From Candolleomyces eurysporus (lineage: Eukaryota; Basidiomycota; Agaricomycetes; Agaricales; Psathyrellaceae), in assembly GCA_027579435.1 (NCBI GenBank), contig JANBPK010001651.1, positions 1 to 18,831 on the forward strand: DNA of 18,831 nt. The letters run 5' to 3'. Positions 8,636-18,632 of the stretch are shown here, one piece after another; position 1 is the first letter of the stretch, and each line of letters opens with the position of its first letter. The translations under genes were made by a program, and so were the position numbers. Under the pieces are notes generated by a model that worked only from the letters and a program-made list of their open reading frames with translations, made no database searches and was not told where the DNA came from.

Positions 8636-9850
8636 CAACACACACACACAATCCTACACCTAACACTAACTCAAAGTCAAGCCGTGCAAGATAAGTAGTA
8701 TGTATAAACCTTTTGTAGTTGCACCACACTGAAATCAGGGGTGTGAGTATGGGGGTAGTGTAGAGTATTAAGAACTAGACAGATTCTTCTCTCTTGTTCA
8801 CACTTATTCCAAGGAATCAAGGGAACTCAATTGTCACACAGTCAACCTATCAGGTTGTATCTTTATAGCTTTAATCTTTCTGTAACTTGATATCACACCA
8901 TGCAGGATAGAAGTCACAAAACCAGTCAATTGCAAATGCAAAATAACACAAATAAAATAGCAGTAATTCTCTGGAGAAAACTATGCTACAAGAGTCTGTC
9001 ATATATATACCATATGTAGCCATGTGATCACCAGAGCCTGGTAAATAGGTGTACACAAGATTTATAAATAAATAAAAAGAGTCCAGGCCCCAGCTAGTGT
9101 TATGAGTAGTTGATACTAGTCTTAAGATTGGTGTATTCTGAATGAATACACAAGGTTCAAGTGGGTAAATGTTCAGAGTTCAAGTGATCTTCAAAGCTTA
9201 GAGGATAGTTTCAGGTAGTATTTGCCTTATCTCAAGGAATTCAATAACTGACTGTTAGCAAATTCAAATACCTTCCAGCAGCGCGCAGCAATGCAAGAAC
9301 GAATTGAGTGATTTGAGAGTGTAAAAAGCGATAATATTTGTGCTAGTCAACTATGAGTTTATATATCTTCTATCTACTAGTCTACTAGATTGTTATAGAA
9401 AACCATAGAAGATAAAAGAAGGTTACAGAAAATGTTGGAACTGTGTAGAAAAATTACAGAGTTAATCAATGACTCATAGAGTCTGAGATTGATTTCCTGA
9501 TTTCCCATCATTTCCAGTCATGCTTGGATAGTCTAGTTTATTCTTGGTTGTTCTAGGCAAAGAACAAGCTTAAAGTTAACAAATAGTTAAAGTACAAATT
9601 GATGTACTATAGTCCGTAGTTAAATAGTATTTGTTTTTTAGTAAACCTAGCAACAACTAGGTTATTTCAGTTCAAATAAACATAACCTAAGTCTTTTCAA
9701 TCAAAGAGACAACGAGGCTTGTTAAGTAAAGAAAAAGAAAAGAGNAAAAATAGCAGTTATCCACGACAGCTAGAGAGAGAGATAAAGAGATAAAAAGAGG
9801 GTATCAATTATGCCAAGGTGCCGCTGCACCACTTCTGTGCTCGTGCTGAT
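8636..9850 (+). repeat. LTR-like unit C, inverted and diverged, split by a solo LTR
   Basis: This is the reverse complement of units A and B. The internal part is 8636-8831 (it shares a GGGGGTAGT...GAGTATTAA segment). The LTR part starts TGTCACAC at 8832, runs to CAGCTAG at 9097, then resumes at 9774 (AGAGAGAGATAAAGAG) and continues to about 9850. It shares the AAGGTGCCGCTG and CGTGCTG end with unit A. It is clearly more diverged than A is from B, so it is probably the oldest copy. Confidence 0.6.
9098..9768. repeat. Solo LTR, 671 bp, with 5-bp target-site duplication GCTAG
   Basis: It begins TGTTATGAGTAG and ends CCACGACA, and is flanked on both sides by GCTAG (9093-9097 and 9769-9773). Removing it and one GCTAG restores the interrupted unit C exactly, which proves that this is an insertion. 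TG...CA ends and a 5-bp duplication are the signature of LTR retrotransposons, and the absence of internal coding sequence makes it a solo LTR. The TGTTATGAGTAG start resembles copia-type LTRs, but the class is an inference. One N lies at 9745. Confidence 0.85.
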
Positions 9851-11091
9851 GCGCCGCCTGCATGAATACCCTATAAAAATTTGTGAACTTGTCCTTAATG
9901 TTTGTGAACCGACTTGTGTATATAAAAGATCTTTGTGAAGTTGGAAACCATAGAGTTGGAGCTTTCCCTGACTGCCAACCAAGCTGGCTCCCAAGCAGCA
10001 ATAAGAAAGACAAGTAAGACAGTTCAATGATCGTACTTTAAGTATGTGAAGGCCTTGTGAATGTGTCTGAAACAACTACAACCAGAATTGAAGCTACCTG
10101 ATATGCCTGACCTGCTCAGGGACAATATCAGAGGGAGTTACACATACTACAAGGGAATTCGCCCTGACATTGCTAAGCAGAAGTCTTCATGAAGTAGCCG
10201 ACGTCTTTGAGAACTTGATTGTCAATCCGCTAAGTTGATAAGTGCTGACCTTACCATCTTTGGAAGGTATTAGCATTAGTTGATTAGCTTCGGAAGATTG
10301 TCCAAAGTTTGTGAACCTGTATGGAAAACTGGAAAGCATGACTATGTTACAGAGAATCTGGAATTCTTCCTCTTTTTGTCTATATTTTCATCATTTTAGC
10401 GCACTCGCCATTTTACTAAAACCAAGTCTCAGTATCTTTGAATTTTTTGTGTTTGTTTTGATTTCTTTGCTTAAACTTGAACTAAATTCTATACAATCTA
10501 TCTTTCTAGTTCATTTTGTGTATTATTAGCTATTATCTCAATGTACAACAAGTGTTTTAGTTTGAATTACTCGAATTCCATTCAAACCGATCAAGTCCAA
10601 GCACGAGAACTTGATTGGTCTGAGAAGAACATGGCTCAAATTAATTCGGGATCAATTCAGGAATAGGATAGAGTCTCTGAGCGTGTGCTCAAGACTTCTA
10701 AGCCAGTCTGGAATCTCAAAGAAACTCCTTGATTCTTCCCTCAAGTACTTTGATCTTCTATTTCTTTCTATTAACTTCTCTAACCTTCTAGTAGACAACC
10801 ATTAATATTAGTATATAAACCACTGAGTAGATACCTATGAATTCATTTGCTTTTGACCATATATTTGCTATCTCAAGTTGCATAGCTTCGCGCTGTAACT
10901 GATTGAGGTTCTTGTTAACGCTATATGCTAACAGCAAACTTCTAGTTAGTGATTAGGATTTAAAGGACTTCCCTGACAACTTATACCACAAGTCTACACT
11001 TGAAAATCAACTCTACCAAGCTGTAAGAAGTGTATTCAAGGAATACACCAAAGCTAAGTCTCTAAACAAGACTTAACAGACTAATGCTCAT
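9851..11091. other. AT-rich decayed sequence without a supportable gene
   Basis: No convincing multi-exon gene is visible. It holds a short ATG frame (10061-10192, 43 codons) with protein-like composition but no recognised motif. It also holds a T-rich stretch and frame around 10400-10660 that resembles the last 230 bases of the window, and a segment near 11020-11080 that on the minus strand resembles the start of the solo LTR (both contain GGTGTATTC...GAATACAC). Confidence 0.45.
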
Positions 11092-11331
11092 ATGGTCATC
11101 AACCCACAGCTAAGTCAGCCTGTCCATAGCCAAGAGAAAGAAAGACTCAGCAGAGTAGTGAAAAAGTATGGCTTGGTGGAGCCAAGCACCCAAAACTTGG
11201 ATCAATTCATTGGATTAGGTTCGCAAATGGAAGGGCGCACCCTCTGGGAGCAATCCTCAGTGAATATCCATGCGGACTCAACAACAGCCGCGTCCAGAAC
11301 AGGTTTGCGAAAAGCCTGGGCTGCATTCTAA
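11092..11331 (+). CDS. Unrecognised 79-codon open frame
   Basis: This is an ATG-initiated frame of 79 codons ending TAA. The composition is protein-like (KEKERLSRVVKKYGLVEPS, then a Gln/Ser-rich end), but I recognise no family, no upstream promoter and no splice-linked neighbour. It may be a fragment of an old element or a chance frame in AT-balanced sequence. Confidence 0.15.
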   Translation: MVINPQLSQPVHSQEKERLSRVVKKYGLVEPSTQNLDQFIGLGSQMEGRTLWEQSSVNIHADSTTAASRTGLRKAWAAF

Positions 11332-11860
11332 AGTTTGAGACTCAACTCTTGGCCTTCAATACCCTCATGTGATTGTGTTTCATATCTCTTTCTGTCTCTG
11401 TCATCCGTTTTTTTCTTTGTCTGTTTGCCAAACAATAATTACATATATATATGTCTCTGTTTTATTTATTTTAGTATTAGCAGGGAGCTAGCATTTGTAT
11501 TCCATGTCAGGACCATGTTCCCAGGAATCTACAAGAGCCATCTGTTATCAAGAAAAGAGTGTTTAAGTTCGCAAAGTCAATCAGAGTTGTGTCACTTGCG
11601 TTTTATCAAGTTAAAGTACTACGCTAATTTTCGAGTCTACTTGATAGGGAAATTAGGGAAATAAGTACTTTAAACACATTACTCTCTCCCCACAATTGAA
11701 AACTTGAGTATTGAGCCCTCAGTAAGCATGTATCCAAAGAATACACCAAAGTACGGAATTTTGGAAATCCCTAACATCAGTAGGGCAAACATGTACTGGC
11801 TGGAGGATGGAGGCAACAGTGATGATGCTGAAGAGCTTACCTGAATTGACCCTTTGGCTC
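11332..11860. other. No gene seen
   Basis: AT-rich sequence with pyrimidine runs and an ATATATAT stretch near 11445. Around 11690-11750 there is a weak direct repeat of 10985-11060 (both contain GAATACACCAAAG). No motif or reliable open frame was found. Confidence 0.4.
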
Positions 11861-11865
11861 ATTAG

Positions 11866-12365
11866 TGTATGTGGCAGTGGCAACATCTGTGGGTATGGGT
11901 AGCTGCAGGTACAGGTATGGAGCCCAAAATAGCTACCCTCACCTTACCTGCAGGCTTCAAGGTGGGTATTTCCCAAAATGGAAGTTGAGCAAGTCTTTAG
12001 TCAAGGCTGCCTCATCCTCTCTCACATCTGTAACTGGCTTTCTGGCCAGTCCATGTGTGCTCTCATGTGCTTAAGAGCATGGACAAAGCAGAATTTTGTC
12101 TGAAATTCAGATTAAAATGAAGCTTCCAAGCTACCAGACATTGGAGAGGACAAAGAATTTATTAATGAAGAGTATCCTATCATAAAATTACTTGTAACAT
12201 GTTTCAATGCTATTTAATTGATTTTTCCAAAAATCCACCAATTTACCTGTGGGCAGAGGCACTTTACCTGCACTTACCCATACCCGCCCTCTTGGGTATG
12301 GGTAACTGGCAGGTACAGGTACAGGCAAGGGTAAATCTACCTGCCGGTAACCCATGGTCAGCACT
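11866..12365. repeat. GGTA-rich inverted repeat region, possible non-autonomous DNA transposon remnant
   Basis: GGGTATGGGTAGCTGCAGGT (from 11891) is repeated in inverted form at 12262-12285 with about four mismatches in 25 bases. The right arm also forms a perfect 12-bp hairpin (TTACCCATACCC at 12274-12285, GGGTATGGGTAA at 12294-12305, 8-base loop). TAGTG occurs at the left edge (near 11864) and CACTA at the right edge (near 12364), as in many hAT termini, but I see no matching 8-bp target duplication. It contains no coding region. Clustered copies of one short motif near both ends are typical of hAT subterminal regions, hence the guess. Confidence 0.35.
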
Positions 12366-14132
12366 AACCACTGTCTGTCCACCAAGAGTAGAATAACCCA
12401 TTGTGCATACCCTCAGAACCAGGAGTGCCAGCCTGCCTGCATGGTCAAGTTGGTGCCAACGCTAGGGATGGCCAGAATGCCAACAACTGAGAAAACAGCA
12501 GCACAGAGGAGAGAGTTGAAGATGACCATTGATCTGATGGTTTGGGGGCAAGTCACTACCTTGTTTTATACCTGTTCAGAAGCAGCAATTTCCCTGCAAT
12601 GTCATGATTCAACCCTATCCGTATATTAACAGGGCATGGGACAATATAAGTTAATCTCAAGAAAGAAATAAATGATAGGGGTTGTTGAATGCAATTCAGG
12701 TGGAGACTCAATAAATAGCCATTGTGTTCATGGCAGAGGGCCTGGTGCCTATCCATCAAAAGTGCACCTGTGCTCCAGTCAGAGAGCCACCCCGGTTTAG
12801 AGAGAGAAAGTCTACCTAGCACCTTCTTTGTGTTTGAATCCTAAAGGCTGCCAGACATTGCCGCTCTGGGGGCAATTCGAGCCCAGCCTGACCAAAGCAA
12901 ACCTGACAATGTTCAAATTCATTCTGTCCCGTTGGAGACTTCATCAGCTGGCCATTCTGTCAGAATGAAAGCTTATGATGGAAAGAGAGGTTAAGCCTAT
13001 GGTAGGTAAACAACAAAAATGGCTAAATTGTTCCCAGAACACAATGTGCCACTCTAGCTCTTCATATCTTCCTCAAGAAGCGGAACTTTTTGTTGAGAGG
13101 ACAGAGAAGGACAATCACATCCTCCAGATCTCAGACATTCAAGATAGTATACATCCTCTTCAAAAGAGTAAAATCCATTTGAGAGCAGACATAGCATGGT
13201 GGATTCAAATGTTGGCACTGATTTGGCGAGTTTCATCAGAAGTTCTGCAAGAAACTTTTATATGTTGTCACTTGTAGGCGTAATCTCCCTTCAACGTCCT
13301 TCAGAGACATCTATGCTGCTTTGCCACACATTCAAAAGGTGGAGAGAGATAGTGCCTCCTTCTCTGCAGTCAGTATATTGCAAAGGGGATGGATATGGAA
13401 CAGAATTTTGAACAGTATGTGATGGAAGCTGGGTGACCCTGGCTTGGAATGTATGGATGAATAACTATTTGAACCTGTGGGATTGGCCAGAGATGTACCA
13501 CACACTGCGTTTAAGAGATGAATGAAGGCTGCAACCCAATATCCCAGGCTTTTATATTCCCTTTATACACTCATTACATTCTTTGTAAATCACCTCCTGC
13601 AATGGCACGATTCCAGTCTTCACAAGTATAACATAATGAGCTTACTAGAGTTTGCCTGTGCTAATGCACGGTGAGAGCCGTTGACCTCGAAGCGGGAAAT
13701 AACTCATTCAATGAACCCATTTGCATGACACTGCGCTGGTGCCTGCTTCTCTGGTGGGCTCACGCTCGGGCACCCAGGACTTTTGAGATGTTTAGTTTCC
13801 AGCTCGAGAATTATGCCGAGTCCCATTTGAAATTTGTCGTGTTTGCCCTTTGGTCAATTTCGGACAACTTTCAAATTTGATGACTTTGCTGTCATTTTAG
13901 AGGTTGATATATACCAATCAATTGCGTTTAAGAGATCTAGAGCGACATTGCCTTGATCCAGGCCTTCTTGTGAAGTCCAAAGGTAAGTTGTGCAAATTAT
14001 AATGAGCATCAGGGCTGAGCCATATACCAATGCCATCGCGAAGAAAGGCAAAACTTGTTCTCAGCATCTCGATTGCGATCGAAGATTTTAAAAGGCGGAT
14101 GACAACGCTCATCTTGAGTAGAGAACCTTTAC
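12366..14132. other. No supportable gene in about 1.8 kb
   Basis: Only short scattered frames occur on both strands, with no splice-consistent model and no recognised motif. Composition is intermediate. It may be host intergenic DNA or old transposon sequence flanking the hAT element that starts at 14133. Confidence 0.45.
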
Positions 14133-14284
14133 TAGTGTTGCCACAGGTCCGGCCAAACTGAATCTCGACTCAACCCAGCTTGATTGTAGCCTGACCCAAC
14201 CGCCAAAATCGGCTGCGGGCTGTGTGGCAACCCAACCCAGTGGGGCCCGTGGGCTGATAGGCTGGCTTGGGGTGACCTGGCAAC
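14133..14284 (+). repeat. hAT left terminal and subterminal repeats
   Basis: The terminus is TAGTGTTGCCACAGGTCCGG from 14133. Its GTTGCCACA core (14137-14145) recurs inverted as TGTGGCAAC at 14223-14231, and a shorter inverted form GACCTGGCAAC lies at 14274-14284. Such repeated short motifs near hAT ends serve as transposase binding sites in studied members. The right end is absent, so the 8-bp target duplication cannot be tested. Confidence 0.5.
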
Positions 14285-14729
14285 CGAATTCCAGAATAGG
14301 ACCTAAGCTCTTCGTCATCAACCATCGTCTTCTCCTCAACAGTGTTTGCTTTTCCTCGCCCTCCTTGCTCGAAAAATCAGTGTTGCTGCCATTCAATGAT
14401 CTCCAGAAGAGCTATGAAGCGTTCTACAGCCCAGGAATCCTCAGAAAGCTCAGGAATTGCCGCATTTTGAGAGCTCAGGTATGGATTTCGGTCCCCACGT
14501 ATTAAACCGATTTGACAGTTGTCTCGACGACCCCTCTGCATTCTCAGATCCATATTGCGCTGCACTAGGCTCTTTGGTATGGAGGCCATTGAACCTCTGT
14601 TGCTCCGCTCTTTCCTTAGGCCCACCTCTGTCGACGCTCACTTTTTGCTCTCTCGCCACCCTTTTCGCCCTCTCACTCCAGTCACACTCCAGTCACACAC
14701 TCTCCATCTGCCACTGATCAACAGGGGAC

Positions 14730-15339
14730 ATGGATTTGAGCTCGCCCTGATTCTGCCCTTCCTCCGACCCTGCAGAAATTGAGTTTGATCCTCCCCAACC
14801 CGAGGATGAGCAGGTCAGTCGTCACATGTGCCCGGATTTCCACTGCCATCTAACAGACCCTCACACAGAGTGTAAGCTCGACCTCACCACATACGCATCA
14901 CAGTCAATGCCCCTTAACACCACGCTCTCCGCTTGTCACCTGGAACAACGCCAATCACTGCGCAAGCGTGGCCTACTCAACTCCTGATGGCGCAACTCAA
15001 CGAATGAAAGAGCGGCTTTATACCGGCCATCTTTCCGCTTCCCGTTCAATCTTGACTTGCCCTAGCAATGAAACTCAAATCTTCGACTTGCCTACAAGTT
15101 CTGGGGCTGCCGCTGAGCCTCCGAGTCCTTCGACGAGCTCGTTTTCACCGGTTCGACATCCGCAAGACTCGCACGCTTCGACCTCCTCTTCAGATGCAGC
15201 CATGCGACGCCGCCACACATATTTCATCATCCGCCACCTTGATATTGAAATACAAGCTGCAGAGGCTAACCTCACCCAGCTCCGGAAGCAGCGGCTGCAG
15301 CTAGTTGACCTGTTGATGTACGATAATGACGAAACTTGA
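14730..15339 (+). pseudogene. Candidate small second gene inside the hAT element, coiled-coil C-terminus, one in-frame stop
   Basis: The frame starts at ATG 14730, meets a TGA at 14748-14750 (a CGA to TGA change would explain it), then reads an acidic stretch (EIEFDPPQPEDEQ) to 14813. Two splice models reach the long 3' frame. In one, a 43-nt intron runs 14814-14856. In the other, coding continues through 14967 with a 43-nt intron from 14968 (GTGGCC...GAAAG). Both fit by phase and I cannot choose between them. The shared end (to TGA 15337-15339) is Ser/Pro-rich and then an arginine-led heptad-like helix (RHLDIEIQAAEANLTQLRKQ, then RLQLVDLL), probably a short coiled coil. I recognise no family. 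Introns this short are near the lower limit, which lowers confidence. Confidence 0.35.
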
Positions 15340-16185
15340 TCCCTTTTGCTCACTATTTTCCTGTACAATGCCGATGTAGCTCAACTGTTTGTATTTACCA
15401 ATGCACTGTATTAGCCCTGCTCCATGTCGTCTCTCGAGCTCTGAGTTGGTTTGCATAATTGATCATGTTTTTTTAGCTTGTCAATTCTCGAGGTGAGCAT
15501 TGCTGTTGTTCTAGATCTGACGACGACAGGAATCTGACCACTTTGACCCAGTCTTCCATGCCACAATATTGCATGATCGCATACCTGTGCGGTCTATTCT
15601 CACTTCAGGCTAACGCGGAACTTCCGTGACCTCAAGGTGCATCATGTTGAGTCACCAGCTCTTTGTAGTCCCCTGTGGCGTATCCTCTCCTTTGTCTTTG
15701 AATTTTGGCAGTGATCTATCAACAAGATCAAGTTCGCGGTCACCTCATTTCTTGGTTAAAGCGACGTTGGGCTGTTGGGCATTAGTTGTGCCTATTCATC
15801 ACTTGTATGTTGGACCCGGGCTCTAGGTATGTCGAGTGCTTTTGTTCAAGCCGGAAGATTCTGACAAACATCTAAATTTCAGATAAATTCTTATATATTA
15901 CAGACTTCCATGACGGTGTCCAAGCGAGCTCTAGTCCAGTTCTGTGAGATAGAAATGGTAGATGAGACAGCATAGAACATTTCTATTGGAAATTTTATTG
16001 ATCTATCGAGGAGTATCTGCAGTCAGATTTGACGATATCAGGTGGGTCGTCCATTCAGTCACATCACAGCATAAATACTCAAGCTATCCACAGTTTTGAA
16101 ATCAGCAGCTCCCTGGGTTGTTTCTTCTACTGGCTTGACTTCTTGTTTATCCTCGTCCTCGCATCAGCGCCAACTGCAGTTCACA
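15340..16185 (+). other. Leader between candidate small gene and transposase
   Basis: No gene is supported in this stretch. A TATA-like CATAAATA lies at 16070-16077, about 110 nt upstream of the transposase ATG, and a pyrimidine-rich stretch follows it. Together they make a plausible promoter for the transposase. Confidence 0.4.
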
Positions 16186-18632
16186 ATGCCCCCCCGAGCT
16201 CGAGGAGGCAACCGTGGCTCTCGCCGTGCTCGTGGTGGTCGATCACCACGAGGTGGCCGCCAAACTCGTTCATACCCCAACGGGTCATGCGAAACCACTT
16301 TCTCAGTTCAAGGTATGTTGCTGGGGACTAGCTTTGTGTTGTTATCATTGACTTAACCTTCATTAATTTAGATTCTCCATCCCCTGATATTGACGCAGCA
16401 CCTGAGGCGCCAACTGGTTTGGATGGGCCAACCATGCCCTCAGAGCCTGCGACCGATCCCTTGGAGAACCCGTTTCTCTCGGGAGATGCATTAGAAGACG
16501 CCATCAGCACCCAAGAGCGTTTGAACGCTGTCGCACACCCTGAAAGTCAACATCCTCGTGCAGGCCCACACAGTCCCAGCCGTGGGCACTGTTCCCACTC
16601 AAACTCTTCTTCGTCTTCTACCCCTCCATCCATGGATAGTTCAGATGCAGAATCTGAGTCCAGCGAGGATAGCCCCGTGGCTGCAAGCAAGCGTTATGAT
16701 GCACGAGATGTCTGGCATTTTTACAAAGCTACGGACAGTACATCAAAGCGTTACAATTGCATTTTTTGCTTGTGAGTCCCGGGTGCATTGGTCCAATAGG
16801 TCTCAACTCTACTAACAACGTGTTTGATTTTAACTTAGGTCTAAAGCGGAGGCGGGTACCCTTGCTGACAATGAATGCGTGAGGGATTACAGCCGAAATT
16901 CTGGAACAGGTACCATGCGCCGTCATCTCTATGGCCACCATCTCGATGATTGGGTTGCAGAATGTGACCGCCGCGGTCTGAAGATCATTGCGAAGGAAGC
17001 CCAAAGGTATGTTGCAGCCTATCGGGCAGAAAAGGGACAGACTACCACAGAGGAGGCCCCAGGCTCTGCTGTTCCGGAGTTTACGCATGATGGATTCATT
17101 GACGCACTTGTGGATTTTATTGTTGCGGATGATCAGGTACGTCTCAACATTTCAAATCGTTGGCAACATTCTTAGTGATTACAATCTTTTCAGTCTATCA
17201 ATGTCATCGAATCTGTTTTCTTTCGACGATTGCTCTTACTACTTCGAAAGGAGCTGCGAGATGAAGACATCCCACACCGAACTTTTGTCCGTAACCATAT
17301 TCGCAGACGATGGGACATCTATATGGATGAGCTTCGAGGAGAGCTTCAGGTAAGCTTTTTCATTTTATTGAGCAACGGTTTAGACCTGATCCAAGATGGA
17401 ACACTTCTAGAATGCTGTTGGGAAGATCTCGTTGACGACTGACCTTTGGTCGGATACCAATCTTTGCCCATTTATGGCTGTGACTGCCCACTGGATTGAG
17501 GCAAAGACTGTACAGACGGCAGAAGGCCCAGTTACAAGCCTCAACCTCCGAGCAGACTTGATTGCCTTCCACAATTTGCCGGGAAGGCACACTGGCGAGC
17601 ACCTTGGTACAGCTCTTCTTCATGTCCTTGATCGTTTGAAGATTGTTGGAAAGGTAAGCAGTTTTGAGCTTGGTAGGCATTATGGCTGACGACTTGCGCT
17701 AGATTGGTTGGATAACCGTTGATAATGCTTCAAATAATGACACAATGATGGAGCACTTAGCTGTATTGCTGAACCGCCACAGGATCACCTTTTTGGCAAG
17801 GAACAACCGAATTCGGTAAGATAGACTCCTCTTTTTACCTTTGGATGACGGTGACACCTTTCACATGCTAGCTGCTTCCCGCACATCACAAACCTTGCTT
17901 GCAAGGCAGTGCTTGTAGCCATCACTAATATTGGCCTCGCTGCGGTGAACGACAACAACGAAGATCCAGAGAGCGAGCCTGTTTCTGATGCTCCAGACCG
18001 CGATATCATTGCTCATGCTAGGACACTCATTTGGGTGGTAAGTAGACTCTTCTAAATTGCAGCATGCAAACTCAAGATCTAACTTCTACCCCAAAGATTC
18101 GTGCCTCTTCTCTTCGCCACGACCGCTTTGCATCCATTCAGCAGTCATTGCATCCCACCCGGCAGCCTTTGGAGCTTATTCGTGATGTTGACACTCGGTG
18201 GTCATCCACGTTACTCATGATCGAGCGCTTTGTCGAGTTGAAGGAGGTCAGCATCAGGATATAGATATTCCACTGTTTTCGCACTATCTGATTGTCGTCT
18301 CCACTTTCTTTGTAGTCGATCAATATGATGATTCTGGGGAACCGCGATTTACAGAAGTATCGTCTAGCAGATTCCGAATGGGATATTTTGGATAAGTATA
18401 TTCTGATTTTACGGGTGTGTTCAATCACATTGCCATGGTATTGTTCTAATATTTGGCTGGATAGGTACCACATGCTTTCCAGCAAATGCTATCTCATGAG
18501 AAGGTTCCTACTTTGCATCAGGCACTCCCACATTTCAACCGCATGATTGCGGCTTGGGAGAGTGTTGTGGATAACCCGATCTTCTTCGTAATCTCAAATA
18601 AGCAAACTCGCCCTATTTTCGAAATCAGCTAG
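16186..18632 (+). CDS. hAT transposase with BED zinc finger, ten exons, C-terminally truncated
   Basis: Exons: 16186-16312, 16372-16771, 16839-17136, 17194-17349, 17411-17653, 17703-17815, 17872-18037, 18097-18246, 18316-18414 and 18465-18632. All introns are GT-AG (49-67 nt) and the model is 640 codons with no internal stop. Residues 1-42 are Arg/Gly-rich and 43-160 Ser/Pro-rich. The BED finger is Cys172-x2-Cys175 with His205 and His209/210. The catalytic core has Asp338 (TTDLWSD) and Asp415 (TVDNASNN), then Cys447-x2-His450 (RCFPHITNLACK) and the conserved DVDTRW at 531-536. It cuts out and reinserts the element. After residue about 618 (AAWESVVDNP) similarity to the family pattern stops and the last codons look unrelated. 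The hATC dimerisation region is missing, so the product is probably inactive. The exon 8 donor (GTCAGC) is the weakest site. Confidence 0.82.

Larger units (their letters stand above)
14133..18632 (+). mobile_element. hAT-family DNA transposon, 5' end present, 3' end missing
   Basis: It begins with a hAT-like terminus TAGTGTTGCCACAGG and carries a ten-exon hAT transposase in the same direction. About 2 kb of leader lies between the terminus and the transposase ATG, and this leader contains a candidate second gene. No inverted terminus (ending GGCAACACTA) is found on the right, and the transposase loses its expected C-terminal part near 18580. The element is therefore truncated or interrupted there. 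Confidence 0.75.

Noticed and set aside
8630..8650. CA-dinucleotide run as a functional element
   Set aside because: It is a short microsatellite at the junction of units B and C, probably slippage within the CAACACACC-type internal sequence.
12049..12084. Stem-loop GTCCAT...ATGGAC with an inner GCTCT/AGAGC stem
   Set aside because: It is short and interrupted by a four-base bulge, as expected by chance in several kb. There is no associated gene or tRNA features.
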